Positions 24,581-33,189 of a stretch of DNA of 64,000 nt are shown here, piece after piece. A program made the position numbers and the translations under genes. How positions within the stretch are numbered: the stretch's first letter is position 1; every line of letters begins with the position of its first letter. The stretch comes from Helicobacter enhydrae. Lineage in GTDB: Bacteria > Campylobacterota > Campylobacteria > Campylobacterales > Helicobacteraceae. The stretch is from the NCBI RefSeq assembly GCF_001693335.1, contig NZ_CP016503.1, positions 744,001-808,000 of the forward strand, read 5' to 3'. Under the pieces are notes generated by a model, which made no database searches, had not been told where the DNA came from, and was given only the letters and a program-made list of their open reading frames with translations.

Positions 24581-25969
24581 CTATCGTGGCAAAAGACCCA
24601 ATGCTGTGATGATAGAGAAAATCCCACTACCCTCCAAAATCACAAAAAACACAGCCAACAAAGACAGCAAACCAAGACTTTTGAAGCGTCCGCAAGTGAG
24701 TTGCACCTCATCACTTCCAAAATAAATGCTGATAATTATGCGTAGATAATAATAAACCGACAAGATCGTGTTGATGACACCAAAAATCAACAGATCAATA
24801 CGCCCCCCCTCCACTGCACTAGAAAACACAAAAAGTTTGCCCATAAATCCGACTGTGTAAGGGAATCCCACAAAAGATAGACAAATGATTGTCAATGCAA
24901 ATGCCTCAAGCGGATGATTTTTGTAAAGACCGCTCAGATCTGCAATCCTAATCTCCCTATCTCCAAAGATCCCATTCAAAATCCCAAAAGCAAACGCCGT
25001 CACAATCGCATAGGTGCAGAGATAATACAAAGCAGGATACAAAGAAGGTTCTCCCGCGGAGAGATTGATAAAAATATAACCTGAATGCACAATACTTGCT
25101 GCGATCAAGATCTTTTTGACATCGTTTTCTTTGATAGACAAAAGATTCCCTGCAAACATACTAAGCACTGCCAAAAATGCAAAAATCCCTTGCAATATTG
25201 GCAGATTGGCACTTGGATACGCGAAGCAAAATTTGATCAAAATAGTAAAACTCGCAAGTTTGAACACAGAGGCAAAAAACCCAGTGATATTCATACTTGA
25301 ACCATAATACACATCCAAACTCCAGCGATAAAATCCAAAAATACCAATCTTAAAAAACATCATAGAAAGCACAAGGATCATCCCAACAAGACTCAAAAAA
25401 TCTGTTTGTATGTCAATCAGTGCATACCTTGTGGTGCCACTCACCCCAAAAATAATCGCCGACCCAAGCAGATAAAACGCACTCATCAACGAAGAAAGCA
25501 AAAAGTATTTGAAGGCAGATTCGATGCTTTTGTATTCAGTGCTATTGAGGGCAATCATCGCATAAAGACCGATAGAAGCAATCTCTAGACAAATCAATGT
25601 GAAAATCAGCTCAGCACTCAAGCTCATCAGCAACAATCCCAAACCGACCAAAGACACCAAAGTAAGCATTTCGTGCTTGTAGTATACAAGATCATCATTG
25701 TAAAAACTAGAAGTCAAAAAAATCAAAATCAAAACAGACAGCACAACCCCAAAACAAAATGAAAATTCATCAAAGACGATGAAGCCCACCGCAAACCCCA
25801 TCAAGTCTCCATTGGCAAAACTAGAATGTGCGACAAAAAACGCCCCCAAAACTATCAGCCAAAAGACGATATTCCAAAGGATCCCTGTTTTTTTGGTGAT
25901 TTTGCTCACACACAAAAAGATATTCACAATCGCAAAAACTAAAGCGAGGATATAGGGTAAAAACATCAT
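24581..25969 (-). CDS. nuoN: NADH-quinone oxidoreductase (complex I) subunit N
   Basis: A 462-aa membrane subunit with about 13-14 hydrophobic helices, homologous to Mrp antiporter subunits, which drives proton pumping in the membrane arm. Antiporter-type marks include MSLSAELIFTLICLEIASIGLYAMIAL, KYFLLSSLMSAFYLLGSAIIFG, and FVGFPYTVGFMGKLFVFSSA near the end. It is the last gene of the nuo operon; its ATG overlaps the nuoM stop. The 3' end faces the hypothetical gene at 24201. Confidence 0.95.
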   Translation of the reverse strand: MMFLPYILALVFAIVNIFLCVSKITKKTGILWNIVFWLIVLGAFFVAHSSFANGDLMGFAVGFIVFDEFSFCFGVVLSVLILIFLTSSFYNDDLVYYKHEMLTLVSLVGLGLLLMSLSAELIFTLICLEIASIGLYAMIALNSTEYKSIESAFKYFLLSSLMSAFYLLGSAIIFGVSGTTRYALIDIQTDFLSLVGMILVLSMMFFKIGIFGFYRWSLDVYYGSSMNITGFFASVFKLASFTILIKFCFAYPSANLPILQGIFAFLAVLSMFAGNLLSIKENDVKKILIAASIVHSGYIFINLSAGEPSLYPALYYLCTYAIVTAFAFGILNGIFGDREIRIADLSGLYKNHPLEAFALTIICLSFVGFPYTVGFMGKLFVFSSAVEGGRIDLLIFGVINTILSVYYYLRIIISIYFGSDEVQLTCGRFKSLGLLSLLAVFFVILEGSGIFSIITALGLLPR

Positions 25970-27453
25970 TTTGCAACCCCTAGATTTGGTTTGATATAGC
26001 TTTCATAATGCGTCTGCATCGTAGGCTCTATTTTTTTCAAAAAAGGTTTGGGATAAATCCCCATCACAAAAATCATTGAAATTGCCACCATAAAAGCAAG
26101 AGTTTCAGAGATTTTGAGATCTTTGAAATGTTGTGTCCTTTCATTTGTGTTTTGCAAAATAGCTCTTCGATACACCACAAACATATAAACCGCTCCAATC
26201 ACAATAGAAGTCGTCGCAAGAATGCCATACATGAGATCAAGCTCAAACAATCCAAAAATAATCAAAAGCTCCCCCATAAACCCAATCGTCGCAGGCAAAC
26301 CCACACTTGAAATCATAGCGATAGCAAACAGAGTCGCAAAAACAGGTGCCCTCATTGCAATTCCCCCAAGTTGGCTGATCTCTCTAGTCCCCAATTGCCT
26401 GATGATGATCCCCACAAGCAAAAACATCACTCCACTTGTGATCGCGTGTGCCACCACTTGATACATCGCCCCCATCATCGCCTCCACATTCAAAGCAAAT
26501 GCACCCGCTACAATCAAGCCAAGATGTGAGGCAGAAGCATAGGCAAGTAAGGTTTTGAAATCTTTTGCCCTAAAAGCAGAAGTCCCAAAATACAGCATTG
26601 AAAACAAGCCTAGCAAAATAAACCAGCTTGAATACTCCACAAAAGAGGCTGGAAACAAAGGCAACACAAAACGCAAAGTTGCAAAGATCGCCATTTTTGA
26701 GGCAATCACAGAGAGCATAAAAGTCGCCGTGGTGATAGAGTTGGTATAAGCCTTGCTAAGCCAAAGGTGGAACGGAAACAAAGGCAACTTGATTGCAAAA
26801 GCCAACATAAAACAAAAAAACAAAACACTCTGTGTGCCAACATCCAAAGGAGTCCGAATCAAATCTGCAAGTTTGAAGCTAAAAAAGCCAAAAGCCTCAT
26901 AATGTTGCACCCCAAGATAGATGATTGCCCCAAGCATCACCATAGAGCCAAAGATCGCATAATACATCATATTGAGAAGCGATGCAGCGCGCTCAGGATT
27001 TCTCCCATAGATTCCCACCATGATAAAAATCGGGATAAGCATCATCTCCCAACCCGCATAGAAATACACCAAATCCAAGGAAGAAACTACACTAAAAAAT
27101 CCACTTTGCATCAACAACATATTTGCCCAATAGCCTTTGTCTGTCCTCTTGAGAATAAAAAACAATGGAGGAAATGAAAAAGCAATCACAAGCAAAATAT
27201 ACAGATTGATCCCATCAACACCGACTAAGTAATTAATGCCATATTGAGGCACCAAGGGCAGGTGATTGACAAATTGGATCCCCCCACCAGCATCAAATGC
27301 AAAAAACAGCATAAACCCAAGAAGTGCCACCACAAGCGTCGTGACAAAAGCCAATGCTCTAGCAACAAAATCATTGCAAAACAAAATCATAATCACACCC
27401 ACGCTAAAGGGGAGAAAAATCATCAAACTCAAGACATAAGGAAGAAACATCAT
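25966..27453 (-). CDS. nuoM: Complex I subunit M
   Basis: A 495-aa antiporter-like membrane subunit. It carries YFYAGWEMMLIPIFIMVGIYG (with the conserved WEMMLIP glutamate), FHLWLSKAYTNSITTATFML (the lysine helix) and ASASHLGLIVAGAF. The start is set at the ATG pair at 27453/27450, with AAAGG 7 bases upstream. The open frame continues about 29 codons further into nuoL, but that extension is hydrophilic and lacks a ribosome site. It follows nuoL and overlaps nuoN. Confidence 0.95.
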   Translation of the reverse strand: MMFLPYVLSLMIFLPFSVGVIMILFCNDFVARALAFVTTLVVALLGFMLFFAFDAGGGIQFVNHLPLVPQYGINYLVGVDGINLYILLVIAFSFPPLFFILKRTDKGYWANMLLMQSGFFSVVSSLDLVYFYAGWEMMLIPIFIMVGIYGRNPERAASLLNMMYYAIFGSMVMLGAIIYLGVQHYEAFGFFSFKLADLIRTPLDVGTQSVLFFCFMLAFAIKLPLFPFHLWLSKAYTNSITTATFMLSVIASKMAIFATLRFVLPLFPASFVEYSSWFILLGLFSMLYFGTSAFRAKDFKTLLAYASASHLGLIVAGAFALNVEAMMGAMYQVVAHAITSGVMFLLVGIIIRQLGTREISQLGGIAMRAPVFATLFAIAMISSVGLPATIGFMGELLIIFGLFELDLMYGILATTSIVIGAVYMFVVYRRAILQNTNERTQHFKDLKISETLAFMVAISMIFVMGIYPKPFLKKIEPTMQTHYESYIKPNLGVAK

Positions 27454-29252
27454 AAACCAACCTTTAGATAAATGATAAGGGCTAACAGAATGGCTAACAT
27501 ATAAAACGCATAAGTGTTTGCAAGTCCGTTTTGTGTCCATTTGGCATAGATCAATCCGCCGATTTTAAACAATCGAGCAGTTTTCATCACCAAAGGATCG
27601 AAAACTTTGGCATCCAAAATCTCGCGGACAAACTTGCTCAAAAATGCAAAACTTCTGACAAAAACCAAGTCATAAATTTCATCGATATAAAATTTGTGAA
27701 TCACAAGATTTTCAAACAACCCAATCTCCTCTTGAGTGTTTTGATAGCGATAAAATTTCTTATAAGCCACAAAAATCCCAAGCAATGCGACAAACAAGCT
27801 CACCAATCCACCGATGATCTCAAGTGTCAGGCTAATATGCTCCAAATGCAAAAATACCCCAACGCCTCCACCGATCAGTGCAAAGATGGAGAGAATCACA
27901 TTGACAAAACTCATCACAAAAGGCACTTGATGCACTTCTTTGGCTTGGTTTTGAGAATAAAACACCAAGAAAAACAACCTAAACACATAATAAGCAGTCA
28001 ATCCGGCCACAAAAAGCAAAATCAACGCCATCACATAATGCCCATTCAAAAACGCCCCAAGGATAATCGCATCTTTTGAGAAAAATCCCGCAAAAGGGAA
28101 AATCCCACTGATTGCTAGAGAGCCAAAGAGCATCGGATAAAACAAAATTTTGTGCTTGTGCAAAGAACCCATTTTGAAAATATTTTGCTCGTGGTGGAGT
28201 GCAATGATGATAGAACCTGCCCCCAAAAACAAAAGAGCTTTGAAAAACCCGTGTGTGAATAGATGAAACAAGGCAGACTGAGAGCTAAAGGCAAGACTTG
28301 CAAACATATAGCCTAGCTGACTCATCGTAGAATATGCCAAAATCTTTTTGATGTCTGTTGCTTTTGTAGCGATAATGGCAGCAAACAATGCACTTGCCAC
28401 ACCAATATAAGCAAGGACTTCTAGCACTTCATTTAAATCTTTGTATAAAAAATCAAACCTCACCACCATATACACACCTGCAGTCACCATTGTCGCAGCG
28501 TGGATAAGGGCAGAGATAGGCGTAGGTCCAGCCATCGCATCAGGAAGCCAAGTATAAAGTGGAATCTGTGCAGATTTGGCTAACGCCCCACAGATGAAAC
28601 AAAACGCGATAAAAGTCGCTATATCATTGGGAATATAGGCTTTGGATAATGCCTCATAGTCAAATCCCCCCACCGATGCGACAAGATAAAGACTAATCAA
28701 GCCAATCAAAAAGCCAAAATCCCCGATTCTGTTGAGGATAAAAGCTTTATTTCCTGCTTTTACATTTGCTTTGGAATCAAAATAAAACGAAATCAGCAAA
28801 TACGAACAAGCCCCCACTCCTTCCCAACCCACAAACATCAAGATAGGATTATCAGCAAGCACAAGGATAAACATACTTCCCAAAAACAGATTCATATAAC
28901 AAAAAAACTTGCCAAACCCTTCATCTTTGTCCATATAGCCCACAGAATACAGATGGATAAGCATCCCCAAAAACGCGACAAACACCCCCATAATCGCACT
29001 CAACTCATCCAGATAAAACCCTATATTGATTTTGAAAATCCCCACATCAATCCAAGTAAAGGCTTTGAGATCTTGAGTGTGCGTATAATCCACAAACAAA
29101 AATGCCATACACACGAAGCTTATCACAGGTGCAATCATTCCCAAAACCGCAAAGGCTGATTGAGAGAGGTGCAAACGATTTTTGCCCAAATATGCCAAAC
29201 CCAAAACAATGCCTCCCAATAGTGGCGCTAAAATCACAATATCAATCAACAT
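27450..29252 (-). CDS. nuoL: Complex I subunit L
   Basis: A 600-aa subunit, the largest antiporter-like protein of the membrane arm. Core motifs are FVGWEGVGACSYLLISFYF, SAQIPLYTWLPDAMAGPTPISALIHAATMVTAGVY and AYSTMSQLGYMFASLAF. The C-terminal lateral helix region (about 480-600) is present. It overlaps nuoK by 11 bases, so the nuo genes are translated as one coupled set. Confidence 0.95.
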   Translation of the reverse strand: MLIDIVILAPLLGGIVLGLAYLGKNRLHLSQSAFAVLGMIAPVISFVCMAFLFVDYTHTQDLKAFTWIDVGIFKINIGFYLDELSAIMGVFVAFLGMLIHLYSVGYMDKDEGFGKFFCYMNLFLGSMFILVLADNPILMFVGWEGVGACSYLLISFYFDSKANVKAGNKAFILNRIGDFGFLIGLISLYLVASVGGFDYEALSKAYIPNDIATFIAFCFICGALAKSAQIPLYTWLPDAMAGPTPISALIHAATMVTAGVYMVVRFDFLYKDLNEVLEVLAYIGVASALFAAIIATKATDIKKILAYSTMSQLGYMFASLAFSSQSALFHLFTHGFFKALLFLGAGSIIIALHHEQNIFKMGSLHKHKILFYPMLFGSLAISGIFPFAGFFSKDAIILGAFLNGHYVMALILLFVAGLTAYYVFRLFFLVFYSQNQAKEVHQVPFVMSFVNVILSIFALIGGGVGVFLHLEHISLTLEIIGGLVSLFVALLGIFVAYKKFYRYQNTQEEIGLFENLVIHKFYIDEIYDLVFVRSFAFLSKFVREILDAKVFDPLVMKTARLFKIGGLIYAKWTQNGLANTYAFYMLAILLALIIYLKVGL

Positions 29253-29550
29253 TTTTATCCTTTAGCACATTAAAATCAGTGATACGCAAACTTTGCTTTT
29301 TCTTATACAACAGCACAATGAGAGCCAAGCCAAAACTCGCTTCAGCCGCTGCAAGTGCGATGATAAGCATCACAATCACATGCCCATCAAGGTTGAGATT
29401 TTCCCTAGCGAACACTGCAAACATCAACGCCACAGCATTGAGCATCAATTCGATTGACATAAAAATAGTAAAAATATTTTTTCTGACCAACACACCCAAA
29501 GTCCCGATACAAAACAAAATCAAAGCCACTAATAGATAGAGTTTAAACAT
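29242..29550 (-). CDS. nuoK: Complex I subunit K
   Basis: A 102-aa protein with three hydrophobic helices. The two buried glutamates of the family are seen in MSIELMLNAVALMF and in AAAEASFGLALIVLLYK. It is part of the proton path next to nuoJ. It overlaps both nuoJ and nuoL. Confidence 0.95.
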   Translation of the reverse strand: MFKLYLLVALILFCIGTLGVLVRKNIFTIFMSIELMLNAVALMFAVFARENLNLDGHVIVMLIIALAAAEASFGLALIVLLYKKKQSLRITDFNVLKDKNVD

Positions 29551-30034
29551 TTTTGCCCTTTAAAATTGCAATCACGCCAATCAATGCGATAGTGAGAAGC
29601 AAAGAAATCGCCTCAAAACTCAAACTCCAATGATTGAAAAGATAAATCCCCAAACTCTCAATCTCCCCAAAATCAAACGGAGCGACCTCAAAATCATTGG
29701 GCAGTTTCCATAACGCATCAATCAAAAGATAAAAAAATCCAGCACAAAGCACCAACGGCAAAAGGGCGGATTTTTTGAACTCGACACAAAGCCTATGGGT
29801 AGTGATATTGAAAAACATCATCACAAACACACTAAGCACCATAATCGCCCCAGCATACACAACAATCTGAATCAGAAAGAGGGTTTTGGCAAACAGCAAA
29901 AGATAAAGCCCTGCGATAGAAACCATTGTGACAATCAAGCTCAAAGCTCCATAGATTGGTGCTTGAAACAAAACCAATCCCAACGCCCCCAAAATTGCCA
30001 AACTCGCAAAATTGATAAACAAAAATAGCTCCAT
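29543..30034 (-). CDS. nuoJ: Complex I subunit J
   Basis: A 163-aa membrane subunit with five predicted helices. It includes APIYGALSLIVTMVSIAGLYLLL and the conserved VYAGAIMVLSVFVMMFF (TM3, the pi-bulge helix). Length and placement between nuoI and nuoK are standard. It overlaps nuoI by one base. Confidence 0.94.
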   Translation of the reverse strand: MELFLFINFASLAILGALGLVLFQAPIYGALSLIVTMVSIAGLYLLLFAKTLFLIQIVVYAGAIMVLSVFVMMFFNITTHRLCVEFKKSALLPLVLCAGFFYLLIDALWKLPNDFEVAPFDFGEIESLGIYLFNHWSLSFEAISLLLTIALIGVIAILKGKNV

Positions 30035-30531
30035 TAAAACTCCCCCTCCTTTCGCTCCGATAAGGTTTTGATATCAATCAAAAAAGATTCTCTACTATTG
30101 CCCACTTTGGTAAAAATGCCCGTATCCATTCTTATGGCATCTTTGGGACAAGCCTCTACACAAAGCCCACAATACACACACTCAAGCAAATCGATACTGA
30201 AAGTCAAAGGGGCTTTTTCTTTGCTATTTTCCAACTCTTTGGCTGTGATAAAAATACAATCAGCAGGACAGGCGGTAGCACACATATCACAGGCTACGCA
30301 CTTGAGCTCTCCCTGCTCGTTTTTTGTCAATCTGTGCAATCCCCTATAGCGTTTGGTGATGTCTTGGGGCTTTTGCTCAGGATATTCCAAAAACTCGATT
30401 TTGGAAGTATCGCTTGCGTTTTGCAAAAAATGCTTCAATGTCCTAGCCATCCCTGCAAAGATATAGGGTAGATAGATTCGTTGCAAAAAGGGAGTCTTTT
30501 TTCTCTGTATGTGTTTGATTTTAATTGCCAT
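30034..30531 (-). CDS. nuoI: Complex I subunit I (two [4Fe-4S] clusters)
   Basis: A 165-aa peripheral iron-sulfur subunit that passes electrons from NuoG towards NuoB. Two ferredoxin motifs are intact: CDMCATACPADCI and CVYCGLCVEACPKDAI. The N-terminus (IKHIQRKKTPFLQRIYLPYIFAGM) is an amphipathic anchor. It starts inside the nuoH 3' end. Confidence 0.95.
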   Translation of the reverse strand: MAIKIKHIQRKKTPFLQRIYLPYIFAGMARTLKHFLQNASDTSKIEFLEYPEQKPQDITKRYRGLHRLTKNEQGELKCVACDMCATACPADCIFITAKELENSKEKAPLTFSIDLLECVYCGLCVEACPKDAIRMDTGIFTKVGNSRESFLIDIKTLSERKEGEF

Positions 30532-31798
30532 AGATCACCACCACTGCTGTAATTATGATATTTAGGATTGCTAGAGGCATCAGCTTCTCCCAACCCAGCC
30601 TCTGAATCTGATCGTATCTAAATCTTGGGATTGTCCAACGCACCCAGATAAATACAAAGAGCATCACAAAGGTTTTGAGCGTAAAAATACCTAGATAGAG
30701 CAAAGTCACCAATACTTCTTTGCCAAAGCTCTCTAGTCCATTGAAATACAAAAACGCACACACCAAATCCACAACCGCCACAACCGCAAAAGTCGCGATC
30801 GTGTAGAATTTGTTTTCACGCTTCCTTAAGTCGTTGTTTGTTTTGTAACGCGTGACATTGTTTTTGCCGATCCAACGCACAAATCCAATCCCAAAAAGAG
30901 TCGTCAAACAAGCCATTGCCACAAGAATCACTTGATAATGCTCCAAAAGATCAGCTGTGCTAAGATAGGGCAATGCGTATCCACCAAAAAACAAAGTGAT
31001 GATCAACGCACTCATTGCCACCATCGCAATATATTCCGCCATAAAAAACATCGCAAAGCTCATCGCACTATATTCTAGATGATAACCTGCCACGATCTCA
31101 CTCTCTCCCTCTGCAAGGTCAAAGGGGGCTCTGTTTGTCTCTGCAAAAGCACAAACAATGAAAATCACTCCTGCCAAAGGTTGGATGAAAATCCCCCAAG
31201 AGGGCAAACCAAAGATCGAGCCTTGTTGGTAATGCACAAAATCATTGAGATGGATCGAACCATAAGTGATCATCATACTCACAACTGCCAATCCTAGAGG
31301 GATCTCATAGCTGATCGCACCAGAGGCGGCTCTCAGTGATCCTAGAAGCGAGTATTTGTTGTTGGAAGAATATCCTGCAAGCATAATGCCATAGATACTC
31401 AAAGACGCCATTCCAAGATACCATAGCATACCCCCATCAAAAGGAATAGCCTGCATCAGATATTGCACACCATCAAGAGTGAAATAATCAGAAAACGGAA
31501 TGACAGCAATCGTCATCAAGCTCATCAAAAACAAAATCATCGGAGCAATGGTAAAAAGCACTTTGGAACGAATGCTTGAGGGGGTGAAGTCCTCTTTGAT
31601 CATCAGTTTGAGGGCATCTGCAAGTGATTGCACCACCCCACCAAGTCGAATGCCTCCGATATTTGTCCGATTGGGACCGGGACGATCTTGAATAAAAGCA
31701 GAAATCTTGCGTTCAAGCAAAACCAAAATAGGCACAAATGTGAGTGCAAAAATCAGAATAAAAACAATTCTAAAAAGAATCAAAACCACTTCGCTCAT
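30521..31798 (-). CDS. nuoH: Complex I subunit H, enlarged (425 aa)
   Basis: The quinone-site membrane subunit. Recognisable motifs: LLERKISAFIQDRPGPNRTN, GGVVQSLADALKLMIKED, LAGYSSNNKYSLLGSLRAASGAISYE, and AETNRAPFDLAEGESEIVAGYHLEYS. Most NuoH proteins have about 325-335 residues. The extra length lies between FFGGYALPYLS (about 270-280) and TLKTFVMLFVFIWVRWT (about 373-389). It contains two additional hydrophobic helices separated by a basic stretch (about 310-330, including KNNVTRYKTNNDLRKRENK). The insertion is in frame and the rest is conserved, so the gene looks functional. Confidence 0.93.
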   Translation of the reverse strand: MSEVVLILFRIVFILIFALTFVPILVLLERKISAFIQDRPGPNRTNIGGIRLGGVVQSLADALKLMIKEDFTPSSIRSKVLFTIAPMILFLMSLMTIAVIPFSDYFTLDGVQYLMQAIPFDGGMLWYLGMASLSIYGIMLAGYSSNNKYSLLGSLRAASGAISYEIPLGLAVVSMMITYGSIHLNDFVHYQQGSIFGLPSWGIFIQPLAGVIFIVCAFAETNRAPFDLAEGESEIVAGYHLEYSAMSFAMFFMAEYIAMVAMSALIITLFFGGYALPYLSTADLLEHYQVILVAMACLTTLFGIGFVRWIGKNNVTRYKTNNDLRKRENKFYTIATFAVVAVVDLVCAFLYFNGLESFGKEVLVTLLYLGIFTLKTFVMLFVFIWVRWTIPRFRYDQIQRLGWEKLMPLAILNIIITAVVVIYGN

Positions 31799-33189
31799 TC
31801 AAATACCTTTAAAATATCAAGATCAAATTCATATTGCTTCCCGGCAATCGCACCCACTATCTGCTCAATGCTCAAGGATTGATTGCCAAAACTCGCCTTG
31901 CTTGTCCTAAGCTTATTATCCACATTGACACTATGTCCATCGCGATGATATGCACTTGCACAAATCAAATCTGCCCCCTCAAAAGATCCGATACAAATGG
32001 TTTGCTTGTTTGCAAGATTCAACCGCTCAATCCCACTTCCCAAATGCAAAACGACCACTTTGTCCTTGAGAGTGGAGAGATCTCGCAAAACCCCAAAATG
32101 CTCCACAAAATAATCCAGTCCTTTTTTGTTGGCTGTTTTGTTTGGGTAGCGTAGTTTTAGCCCTTGAGTATCACAAAAGCTTTCATCTACAAAATCATCA
32201 TAACCATAGACTTTTAGCCCAAAATCTTTGGCAAAATGCACCACCGCAAACATTTCTTCAAGCGAGAGTGAGGAAGTCATCAACAAATCACATTCTCCTG
32301 CCTGATGGAGCAATCTCTCTTTGAGCGTGTCAAGCAAACCCTGCACATTTTCTTGCACCAGAATCTGTTCATTTTTGTAGCTATAGCGTCCATAATCACA
32401 GATAAAATGCCCATTGACTGCCTCATCGACACGCGGTCTAAAGCGATAAATCCTTTGTTCTTCATATTTATCTTGACTGCTATCCACCCATATCGCACAG
32501 CCCCTCTCGCACCCTTGACAAATGGCAGGAGTGTTTTTGAGATGCCATACTCTTTTTTTGAAGCGAAAATCCGCAGAAGTCATCGCCCCGACAGGACAGA
32601 CATCTACGATGTTTCCCGCATAAGGATTATCGATCTTTTCATCATTAAACAAAATAATCTTGCTATGCTCCCCACGATTGCCGACCCCCAGCTCATAGGT
32701 TTGAGTGCAAATCTCTGTAAATCGCACGCAACGCCGACAAAGCACGCAACGCTCCGCATCGTGTATGACATTGCTTCCGAAGTCTTCTTTTTTGGTTTTG
32801 CGGACTTTTTCTGTCAGCCTCACTCTTGAATCAGCCTTATCATAGCTCATATAGTATTCTTGCAAGGAGCATTCTCCTGCTTGATCGCACACAGGGCAAT
32901 CGATAGGGTGATTGATAAACTCAAGCTCCAAAATCCCTCTTTGGATTTTCCTAGTCATCTCGCTATTGATTTTGATTTCCATTCCTGCTTTGATTGGTGT
33001 GTCACAAGCGATTTGAGGACGCTTCTGCCCCACAACTTCTATGAGGCACATTCTACAATTCCCGCTCACTCCCAGTGCTTCGTGATAGCAAAAATGAGGG
33101 ATTTCTATATTGTGCTTTTTTAGCTCACTGATGAGATTGCCTCTCTCATCAACGCTAACTCTCTCCCCATCTACGATAATTTCAACCAT
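31795..33189 (-). CDS. nuoG: Complex I subunit G, shortened (464 aa)
   Basis: The N-terminal half has all the cluster ligands: the [2Fe-2S] site (CHEALGVSGNCRMC with a later Cys), the His/Cys-ligated site (HPIDCPVCDQAGEC), the N5-type region (CVLCRRCVRFTEIC with DVCPVG), and CxxCxxxC (CQGCERGC) with a later Cys for N7. After about residue 240 only a short remnant of the molybdopterin-oxidoreductase-like domain remains (about 225 residues instead of 550 or more). It ends cleanly with its stop overlapping the nuoH start. The start ATG at 33189 follows AAGGAGG; an open extension upstream lies inside nuoF. Confidence 0.93.
   Translation of the reverse strand: MVEIIVDGERVSVDERGNLISELKKHNIEIPHFCYHEALGVSGNCRMCLIEVVGQKRPQIACDTPIKAGMEIKINSEMTRKIQRGILELEFINHPIDCPVCDQAGECSLQEYYMSYDKADSRVRLTEKVRKTKKEDFGSNVIHDAERCVLCRRCVRFTEICTQTYELGVGNRGEHSKIILFNDEKIDNPYAGNIVDVCPVGAMTSADFRFKKRVWHLKNTPAICQGCERGCAIWVDSSQDKYEEQRIYRFRPRVDEAVNGHFICDYGRYSYKNEQILVQENVQGLLDTLKERLLHQAGECDLLMTSSLSLEEMFAVVHFAKDFGLKVYGYDDFVDESFCDTQGLKLRYPNKTANKKGLDYFVEHFGVLRDLSTLKDKVVVLHLGSGIERLNLANKQTICIGSFEGADLICASAYHRDGHSVNVDNKLRTSKASFGNQSLSIEQIVGAIAGKQYEFDLDILKVFE

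Noticed and set aside
27454-27540. N-terminal extension of nuoM
   Set aside because: It lies inside nuoL, is hydrophilic and lacks a ribosome site; the ATG pair at 27453/27450 has AAAGG.
31795-33189. nuoG as a frameshifted gene
   Set aside because: The frame ends in a stop that overlaps the nuoH start in a normal coupled arrangement, and no continuing molybdopterin-domain sequence is seen in other frames.
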